Origin: Polynucleobacter ibericus
Lineage (GTDB): Bacteria > Pseudomonadota > Gammaproteobacteria > Burkholderiales > Burkholderiaceae
Assembly: GCF_018687955.1 (NCBI RefSeq)
Contig: NZ_CP061309.1
Location: 1,534,007-1,598,006 of the forward strand
Length of the DNA stretch: 64,000 bases
Direction: 5' to 3'
The notes under the pieces were generated by a model. That model saw only the letters and a program-made list of their open reading frames with translations. It was not told the origin of the DNA and searched no databases. Below, in pieces: positions 58,202 through 64,000 of this stretch; within the stretch, counting starts at the first letter, position 1; each line of letters begins with the position of its first letter. Made by a program: the position numbers and the translations under genes.

Positions 58202-59755
58202 ATGAACCTGCTTTCTGCCGCCGCTAAGGTCAGCTCCCTAACCATGGTGTCCCGTATTACGGGGCTGCTTCGGGAGACCCTGATTGCCCGTAGTTTTGGG
58301 GCTTCCGAGTGGACCGACGCCTTTAATGTGGCTTTTAGGCTACCCAATTTACTGCGTCGATTGTTTGCCGAGGGCGCCTTTTCCCAGGCTTTTGTACCCA
58401 TTTTGGGAGAAATCTCCAGCCAAGGAGACCAAAAACAGGCCCAAATCCTCGTAAATGCGGTCGCCACCCTCTTATTTTGGGCTTTGCTGCTCACGGTATT
58501 GGTTGGCGTAATAGGCGCCCCCCTGCTCATTTTGGCCATTGCCACAGGATTTAAAGGTGGGCCAGCCTTTGAGGCTAGCGTAGTGATGACCCGCATTATG
58601 TTTCCGTATATCGGCCTCATTTCACTGGTTTCACTCTCGGCCGGGATTTTGAATACATTCCAGCGTTTTGCAATTCCTGCCTTTACCCCCGTTCTTCTTA
58701 ATTTGGCATTGATCGGCAGCGCGCTATTTTTAGCACCCCATCTTGAGCAACCCATTTATGCCCTGAGCATTGGCGTTCTGGTTGGCGGCGTATTGCAACT
58801 GGCAATTCAAGTTCCGGCATTAAAACGAATTGGCTTATTACCTCGTATTGGTTTGTTGCCAGGCGCGATTAAAACTGCAATCTCCAATCCCGATGCAAGG
58901 CGTGTGTTGCGCCTAATGGGTCCTGCAGTATTTGCAGTATCTGTAGCGCAGATCTCGCTCATCATCAATACCAATATTGCTTCACGTCTGCAGGCAGGAA
59001 GTGTTTCTTGGTTGTCATATGCAGATCGTTTGATGGAGTTTCCAACCGCTCTTCTAGGTGTTGCTCTAGGCACCGTCCTTCTCCCTAGCCTGAGTAAAGC
59101 GAATGCTAAGAATGATTTAGTCCATGCGGGTGAATTGTTGATCTGGGGACTGCAGTTAACATTTTTACTAGCAGCGCCTTGCGCACTTGCACTCTTTATT
59201 TTTGGCGAGCCGTTAGCCGCTGTCTTGTATCACTACGGCAAGTTCAATGCGCTTGATGTTTTGATGACACAACGCGCATTGGCGGCTTATGGTGTTGGAC
59301 TAATCGGTTTAATTCTGGTGAAGATCTTAGCGCCCGGTTTTTATTCACGCCAGGATATTCGCACTCCAGTCAAAATTGGCTTGCTTGTTTTAGTTGCTAC
59401 CCAGCTAGCTAACCTCATCTTTGTGCCATGGCTGGGTCATGCTGGACTTGCCCTTTCTGTTGGCACTGGTGCCTGTCTTAATGCCGCCCTCCTCTGGATC
59501 GGCCTACATCGACGTGGTGCTCTACCAAACTCTGCCTGGGCAAAGTACCTAGGCCAATTATTTCTTGCGCTCATCCCCTTCACGGCAGTGCTTTTTTATG
59601 CCGCAGGTGCGCACAGTTGGATTGAACTTCAAGCGCAGCCATGGCTTCGTATTGGTTTACTTGCGACCTGGCTAGGCGTTGCCGCTATTGTTTACTTCGC
59701 ATCCCTAGGTTTGGTTGGAATTCGCTGGCAAAAATTCTTGCGTCATGCAAAATAG
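58202..59755 (+). CDS. murJ: Lipid II flippase MurJ
   Basis: This 517-aa MOP-superfamily transporter has about fourteen membrane segments. Signatures are VSRITGLLRETLIARSFGAS, the ADAFNVAFRLPN-type loop (here TDAFNVAFRLPNLLRRLFAEGAF split over residues 40-62), and AFSQAFVPIL. It flips lipid-linked peptidoglycan precursor across the inner membrane. It is followed after 5 bases by the sirB1-like gene. Confidence 0.95.
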   Translation: MNLLSAAAKVSSLTMVSRITGLLRETLIARSFGASEWTDAFNVAFRLPNLLRRLFAEGAFSQAFVPILGEISSQGDQKQAQILVNAVATLLFWALLLTVLVGVIGAPLLILAIATGFKGGPAFEASVVMTRIMFPYIGLISLVSLSAGILNTFQRFAIPAFTPVLLNLALIGSALFLAPHLEQPIYALSIGVLVGGVLQLAIQVPALKRIGLLPRIGLLPGAIKTAISNPDARRVLRLMGPAVFAVSVAQISLIINTNIASRLQAGSVSWLSYADRLMEFPTALLGVALGTVLLPSLSKANAKNDLVHAGELLIWGLQLTFLLAAPCALALFIFGEPLAAVLYHYGKFNALDVLMTQRALAAYGVGLIGLILVKILAPGFYSRQDIRTPVKIGLLVLVATQLANLIFVPWLGHAGLALSVGTGACLNAALLWIGLHRRGALPNSAWAKYLGQLFLALIPFTAVLFYAAGAHSWIELQAQPWLRIGLLATWLGVAAIVYFASLGLVGIRWQKFLRHAK

Positions 59756-59760
59756 CCCTT

Positions 59761-60603
59761 ATGCCAACACAACAACTCGACTATTTCACCTCCCTGGTTG
59801 CTGAAGACGAGCACTTCCCTTTAACGGAAGCTGCGATCGCTGTCGCACAACATGCCTACCCCGACTTGGATGTTCAGGGCGTTCTGGATAAACTCGATCA
59901 ATTGGGAAATAAATTGAAGTCACGCCTGACTCCAGACACATCCCCAATTCAGCGCTTACAAATTCTGAAACATTTCTTTTATACCGAGTTGGGTTTTGGA
60001 CCAAATCCAAATGATTTTTATGCCCCTGAAAACTCCTACCTGCATTACATACTAGAAAATCGCAGAGGCATTCCAATCTCATTGGCCATTTTGATGATGG
60101 AACTTGGAAATCAAATTGGTTTAAAAATTCGTGGCGTCTCGTTTCCCAACCACTTCATGATGCGCATCTCCCTGCAACAAGGTGAAGTGATCATGGATCC
60201 ACTCACCGGAGAATCTCTCTCCAAACAACAATTACAAGAGATGCTCGACCCCTACCTCGATGCCAAGGGCTATCGTGGTGAGCTCAGCCTGCCGCTCAAT
60301 ATCTTCCTGCGCGCCTCTAGTTCACGTGAGATTCTGTCGCGCTTTTTGAGAAACCTCAAAATGATTTACTCAGAGCATGAGCGCTGGGAGCGTCTGCTAG
60401 GCATTCAAGAGCGTTTGGTGATCTTGTTGCCCGACTCTATTGAGGAGGTCCGAGACCGAGGTTTGATCTTTGCGCAGCTAGAATATTTACGTCCAGCTTT
60501 AGCAGATATGCATCGCTACCTGAGCGAAATGCCAGAAGCTGAAGATGCTAGCGATATTCGTGAGCACATTGCCACACTTGAAGGCCAAACCAAGCTGCAC
60601 TAA
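59761..60603 (+). CDS. SirB1-family protein (transglutaminase-like fold with TPR-like tail)
   Basis: A 280-aa cytoplasmic protein with the SirB1 pattern NRRGIPISLAILMMELGNQI, GVSFPNHFMMR and a C-terminal helical repeat region (ERWERLLGIQERLVILLPDS). The fold is transglutaminase-like but no catalytic Cys-His-Asp triad is visible. Its function is unknown; SirB1 relatives sit beside murJ or translation genes in several Proteobacteria. The ATG at 59761 lies 5 bases after murJ, so co-transcription is likely. Confidence 0.88.
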   Translation: MPTQQLDYFTSLVAEDEHFPLTEAAIAVAQHAYPDLDVQGVLDKLDQLGNKLKSRLTPDTSPIQRLQILKHFFYTELGFGPNPNDFYAPENSYLHYILENRRGIPISLAILMMELGNQIGLKIRGVSFPNHFMMRISLQQGEVIMDPLTGESLSKQQLQEMLDPYLDAKGYRGELSLPLNIFLRASSSREILSRFLRNLKMIYSEHERWERLLGIQERLVILLPDSIEEVRDRGLIFAQLEYLRPALADMHRYLSEMPEAEDASDIREHIATLEGQTKLH

Positions 60604-60638
60604 AACTAAATTACTTTAGTCTTAGTGTTAGATTTTCT

Positions 60639-61283
60639 TTAGCTCTGCTTGCGCTGAAATATTTTGTAAAGAGCTGCAAACACTACTGGTATGGCAGCAG
60701 CACCGACTCCAATTAATACGATCACATTCAGGTTCTGACGAATAATCGGAATATTGCCAAAGAAATATCCAGCAATCACAAGGCTAAATACCCAAAGGGC
60801 AGCGCCCGTAATGTTAAAAAACTGAAAGCGTGAAAAGTTCATTTCAGATACGCCAGCAATAAATGGTGCGAAGGTGCGAATGATTGGCAGAAAGCGCGCA
60901 AGGATGATGGTCTTACCGCCATGCTTTTCATAAAAAGCATGAGTCTTCAATAAAGCGCCTTGATCAATCCAACGCGATTTACTGCTAAAGATTCTTTTTC
61001 CAATCCAGCGACCAATAAAGTAATTTAAGGTATTGCCTGCGACAGCGGCAATTAATAATCCAATACACAAAGTCCAGATATTGAAATGCTCAGTTGCGCA
61101 GTAAGCGCCTGCAATAAACAAGAGGGAATCCCCCGGCAAGAATGGGGCCACAACTAAGCCCGTCTCCGCAAAAACAATGGCAAATAACAAACCATAGGCC
61201 CAAGGACCATATTGCTGAATCACCACATCTAGATGTTTGTCGATATGCAGCAATAAATCGCCGAGTTGTAAAAGGGTATCCAT
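60639..61283 (-). CDS. DedA-family membrane protein
   Basis: A 214-aa inner-membrane protein with the SNARE-associated/DedA domain: FAETGLVVAPFLPGDSLLFIAG, GNTLNYFIGRWIG and the conserved Arg segment ILARFLPIIRTFAPFIAGVSEM. DedA proteins recycle lipid carriers such as undecaprenyl phosphate or phosphatidylethanolamine. The substrate of this one is undetermined. The ATG at 61283 has GGAG 9 bases upstream. It is divergent from miaA. Confidence 0.92.
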   Translation of the reverse strand: MDTLLQLGDLLLHIDKHLDVVIQQYGPWAYGLLFAIVFAETGLVVAPFLPGDSLLFIAGAYCATEHFNIWTLCIGLLIAAVAGNTLNYFIGRWIGKRIFSSKSRWIDQGALLKTHAFYEKHGGKTIILARFLPIIRTFAPFIAGVSEMNFSRFQFFNITGAALWVFSLVIAGYFFGNIPIIRQNLNVIVLIGVGAAAIPVVFAALYKIFQRKQS

Positions 61284-61306
61284 CAATCCGCACTCCAAAT
61301 TTAGGT

Positions 61307-61336
61307 TTGATGCGGATATTAACAGGCTCTTATAAT
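61307..61336 (+). promoter_or_regulatory. miaA: miaA promoter abutting the start codon
   Basis: TTGATG (61307-61312), an 18-base spacer and a perfect TATAAT (61331-61336) are followed by only 5 bases (CAGGT) before the miaA ATG at 61342. Transcription should start at or inside the start codon. If it starts slightly downstream, the in-frame ATG at 61369 would be used. Confidence 0.55.
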
Positions 61337-61341
61337 CAGGT

Positions 61342-62346
61342 ATGCCAACTGAACCCTACATTCAGCCTATGCATGCTCTAGACGACGCCCCTATTCTTTG
61401 TATTGTTGGGCCCACTGGCGCAGGCAAAACCCATCTCGCCATGTCCTTGGCTGAGTACGCAAAATCGCTTGGTCAAACCATTGAGCTCATCAGCATGGAT
61501 TCTGCTCTGGTCTATCGCGGCCTAGATATCGGCAGTGCCAAACCAACCAAGGCAGAACAGGCTGCTGTTATTCATCACCTCATTGACATTATTGATCCCA
61601 CTGAAGTGTATTCAGCTGCTCGCTTTGCTAAGGATGCAAAGCGCCTTTGCACAGAAATTCGTGAGCGAGGAAATATTCCAGTAGTTGTAGGCGGAACCAT
61701 GTTGTATTGGCGTGCTTGGGCACACGGCCTTTCTTCGCTACCACCAGCCAATCCAGAGATTCGGGCCAGATTGGATGAGGAAGGTAAAGCTATCGGCTGG
61801 CCAGCTATGCACGATAAACTCGCCATAGTAGATTCTGAAACTGCAGCACGCTTAAAACCAAATGATTCGCAAAGAGTACAGCGAGCATTAGAAGTTTTTG
61901 AAATCACTGGTAAGCCTATGTCAGTATTGCTTGCCGACTCGCCTAGTGAAGATGGTAGAGAAGGTTCTGCTATTCCGCCCTGGATTAATTTAGTGTCACT
62001 GGAGCCCAGTGATCGCAAACGATTACATCTCAATTTAGAAAAACGCTTTGACGAAATGCTCGCTGCCGGTTTTATGGATGAAGTCAAAAAGCTTCGCACC
62101 AATACTGAATTGCATGCAGATCTTCCAGCTATTCGTTCAGTAGGCTATCGTCAGGCTTGGGAATTTCTCAACGGGGAAATTGACGCTGAACAGATGCGCT
62201 ACAAGGCCTTGGCAGCAACCAGACAACTTGGCAAGCGGCAGCTCACTTGGCTGCGCGCAATAGAGGGCAGAAATACCTTTGACCCCTTCAACCCTGGTGA
62301 GCTTAAGGCGGCGCTGGATTACTGCAAAAAGAATTTAGCTCGGTAA
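61342..62346 (+). CDS. miaA: tRNA dimethylallyltransferase
   Basis: This 334-aa enzyme attaches a dimethylallyl group from DMAPP to A37 of tRNAs reading UNN codons. It has the P-loop CIVGPTGAGKTHLA, the catalytic-Asp motif MDSALVYRGLDIGSAKP, VVGGTMLYWRAW and RSVGYRQAWEFL. The ATG at 61342 gives a ten-residue tail before an internal Met (61369). It is convergent with purM and depends on the isoprenoid genes in this window for substrate. Confidence 0.96.
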   Translation: MPTEPYIQPMHALDDAPILCIVGPTGAGKTHLAMSLAEYAKSLGQTIELISMDSALVYRGLDIGSAKPTKAEQAAVIHHLIDIIDPTEVYSAARFAKDAKRLCTEIRERGNIPVVVGGTMLYWRAWAHGLSSLPPANPEIRARLDEEGKAIGWPAMHDKLAIVDSETAARLKPNDSQRVQRALEVFEITGKPMSVLLADSPSEDGREGSAIPPWINLVSLEPSDRKRLHLNLEKRFDEMLAAGFMDEVKKLRTNTELHADLPAIRSVGYRQAWEFLNGEIDAEQMRYKALAATRQLGKRQLTWLRAIEGRNTFDPFNPGELKAALDYCKKNLAR

Positions 62347-62367
62347 GTAGATGATTCTCTGAGTAGC

Positions 62368-63420
62368 TTAAATAACGATCGTTTGTGGCGCATCTTTTGG
62401 ACGCTCAACCACTTCACCAACCGTCCAAGCTTTAAGACCTTGAGCCGTTAGCGACTTGATCGCTACATCTACCTGGTCAGGGGCAACAATGACCACCATG
62501 CCGATGCCGCAGTTAAATACGCGCACCATTTCTGCATCAGCAACGCCACCCTTCATTTGCAACCAACGGAAGAGCTCAGGCATTTGCCAACTATCCCGAT
62601 GCAAAACTGCTTGAGTATTTTCTGGTAGCACGCGTGGTACGTTATCAACCAAGCCGCCACCAGTAATATGCGCCATACCTTTTACATTGATTTCAGAAAT
62701 CAACTTCAGTAGCGGCTTCACATAAATCTCGGTTGGCGCCATCACGACATCGCCCAGTGAACGACCACCTAAATCATCGCTTGGCTTTGCACCAGCGCGT
62801 TCAATAATTTTCCGTACCAAAGAGTAACCATTTGAATGTGCGCCACTTGAGCCAATTGCCAATGCTGCATCACCGGGGACAATCGTTGCACCAGTAATGA
62901 TTTTGGATTTCTCAACTGCGCCCACTGCAAATCCAGCCAAGTCATATTCACCCGGTGGGTACATGCCAGGCATTTCTGCAGTTTCGCCGCCAATTAATGC
63001 GCAGCCAGATAGCTCACATCCCTTGGCAATACCACCAACAACAGTTGCCGCCGTATCAACGGTTAATTTTCCGCAGGCAAAATAATCTAAGAAGAAAAGG
63101 GGTTCAGCGCCTTGGACCAAAATGTCATTCACACTCATAGCCACCAAGTCTTGACCAATGGTTTCATGGCGATTCCATTCAAAAGCCAACCTGAGCTTGG
63201 TACCAACACCATCGGTACCGGACACCAATACTGGCTCCTTGTAGCGCTTAGGCACCTCAAAAAGGGCTCCAAAGCCACCAATTCCAGCCAAAACACCCTC
63301 GCGCATTGTTTTCTTAGCAAGCGGTTTGATACGATCAACTAAGGCATCCCCAGCATCAATATCGACGCCAGCGTCACGGTAGGAAAGGCCTTTTGAGGAA
63401 GAATTAGTAGATGAGGTCAT
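62368..63420 (-). CDS. purM: Phosphoribosylformylglycinamidine cyclo-ligase
   Basis: This 350-aa AIR synthetase closes the imidazole ring in purine synthesis. It shows [53 protein letters not shown] and [18 protein letters not shown]. Length is normal. It is divergent from the AI-2E-family permease gene across 72 bases, the same neighbourhood as in Burkholderia. Confidence 0.97.
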   Translation of the reverse strand: MTSSTNSSSKGLSYRDAGVDIDAGDALVDRIKPLAKKTMREGVLAGIGGFGALFEVPKRYKEPVLVSGTDGVGTKLRLAFEWNRHETIGQDLVAMSVNDILVQGAEPLFFLDYFACGKLTVDTAATVVGGIAKGCELSGCALIGGETAEMPGMYPPGEYDLAGFAVGAVEKSKIITGATIVPGDAALAIGSSGAHSNGYSLVRKIIERAGAKPSDDLGGRSLGDVVMAPTEIYVKPLLKLISEINVKGMAHITGGGLVDNVPRVLPENTQAVLHRDSWQMPELFRWLQMKGGVADAEMVRVFNCGIGMVVIVAPDQVDVAIKSLTAQGLKAWTVGEVVERPKDAPQTIVI

Positions 63421-63492
63421 ATTAGCGCTGGAATATTAGTAAAAAATGCTACTGGGTCAGTAGAATCATTGAATTCTAGAGGATTACTCGTA

Positions 63493-64000
63493 ATGGCTGA
63501 AATTTTTACCCCTTTTCTGGCTGCATTCATCCTGGCCTACATCCTGCGGCCCGCTTTTCTATGGCTCGAGGGGCGTCGATTACCTGCGCCGGCTGCTGCT
63601 GGTCTGACGGTAATACTGGGTTTAGGTGTGGTTATAGCGATTTTGAGTCTCTTTGTTGGACTACTCAAAACAGAGATCCCCCTCGTTAAGGAACAATTGC
63701 CTGATTGGATCGCAAACACTCAGGCTTGGCTTGGGCCCAAACTGGCCGAACTTCATCTCAATATCGATTGGGGTGCTTTAAAAACGACCGCCTCTCAAAA
63801 AATTTCAACGCATATTAGCGATCACGCAGATGCTCTAATGACGAGCACTTTTGAAACTGTACTCATGTCTGGTAGCTCAGTCATCGCAGCATTTGTGAAT
63901 TCGGTTTTGATTGTGTTTGTGATGTTTTATTTGCTAATCGATTGGGATCACTTCTTTGGGTTAGTTAAAAAAATAGTTCCCGTACGAGCACAGGAGACAG
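63493..64000 (+). CDS. AI-2E family transporter (PerM-like), 5' part
   Basis: The frame from ATG 63493 continues past the right edge after about 169 codons. It begins MAEIFTPFLAAFILAYILRP, the usual first-helix sequence of the UPF0118/AI-2E family. Hydrophobic VILGLGVVIAILSLFVGLL and VNSVLIVFVMFYLLIDW follow, with the large soluble segment between them. GAGG lies 10 bases upstream of the ATG. The frame is open upstream, and TTG at 63469 would add eight residues and complete the first helix. Family members export small molecules or ions; the function here is unknown. Confidence 0.85.
   Translation, partial: MAEIFTPFLAAFILAYILRPAFLWLEGRRLPAPAAAGLTVILGLGVVIAILSLFVGLLKTEIPLVKEQLPDWIANTQAWLGPKLAELHLNIDWGALKTTASQKISTHISDHADALMTSTFETVLMSGSSVIAAFVNSVLIVFVMFYLLIDWDHFFGLVKKIVPVRAQET

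Noticed and set aside
58090..58755. 221-codon open frame on the minus strand opposite murJ
   Set aside because: It is fully antisense to conserved murJ codons, has low-complexity Ser/Arg/Lys content and no recognisable domain.
61575..62102. 175-codon open frame opposite miaA
   Set aside because: Mirror of conserved miaA codons with Ser/Arg-rich composition typical of antisense frames.

Overview
The window is ordinary core chromosome of a betaproteobacterium, most likely Burkholderiaceae and best matching a small-genome freshwater Polynucleobacter-type organism. The reasons are the mid-40s GC content judged by eye (not computed), very short intergenic spaces, and gene orders typical of Burkholderiales: rpsU-yqeY-dnaG-rpoD, folE2-dxs-ispA-xseB beside a Rieske oxygenase, polA beside homoserine kinase, ispH-slpA beside radC-rpmB-rpmG, ribF-ileS-lspA-coaBC-dut, clpS-clpA beside cspA, and purM beside an AI-2E-type permease. 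I see no phage, insertion sequence, CRISPR array, toxin-antitoxin pair, tRNA or rRNA. No gap without a gene exceeds about 300 bases.

Layout. 1-3126 (minus): macromolecular-synthesis cluster rpsU, yqeY, dnaG and the first codons of rpoD. 3204-8242: tsaD, then folate and isoprenoid genes (folE2, dxs, ispA, xseB). 8405-12079: orphan Rieske oxygenase, sulfurtransferase, ZIP metal transporter and a Tat-exported dienelactone hydrolase-like protein. 12116-23415: polA, a small exported protein, thrB, a membrane protein, uvrD, valS, galU. 23504-30334: tusA-like gene with alaS, a tctBA permease pair lacking its binding protein, glnS. 30315-33541: SDR-family protein, ferredoxin/flavin reductase, argD. 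33556-38312: a complete branched-chain amino-acid ABC transporter livK-H-M-G-F. 38342-44506: ispH, slpA, radC, rpmB, rpmG, a fatty-acid desaturase, an RsmB-type methyltransferase, purN. 44546-50565: ribF, ileS, lspA, coaBC, dut. 50642-54594: small charged protein, clpA/clpS, cspA, DUF192 protein. 54659-57243: ppnP, argG, argF. 57396-64000: DUF3579 protein, rpsT, murJ, sirB1-like gene, dedA, miaA, purM and the start of an AI-2E-family permease.

How the genes fit together. Much of the window serves translation: four aminoacyl-tRNA synthetases, tsaD and miaA for tRNA modification, four ribosomal proteins and an rRNA methyltransferase. The rest covers replication and repair (dnaG, polA, uvrD, xseB, radC, dut), isoprenoid and cell-wall supply (dxs, ispA, ispH, murJ, galU), arginine, purine, flavin, CoA and folate synthesis, and amino-acid or organic-acid uptake typical of a heterotroph on dissolved organic matter.

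The most unusual signal is regulatory. At several genes (alaS, valS, uvrD, glnS, slpA, miaA, purN) a good -10 hexamer lies only 5-9 nt upstream of the start codon, with no room for a Shine-Dalgarno sequence. This predicts leaderless or nearly leaderless mRNAs. I found no convincing new multi-gene system.
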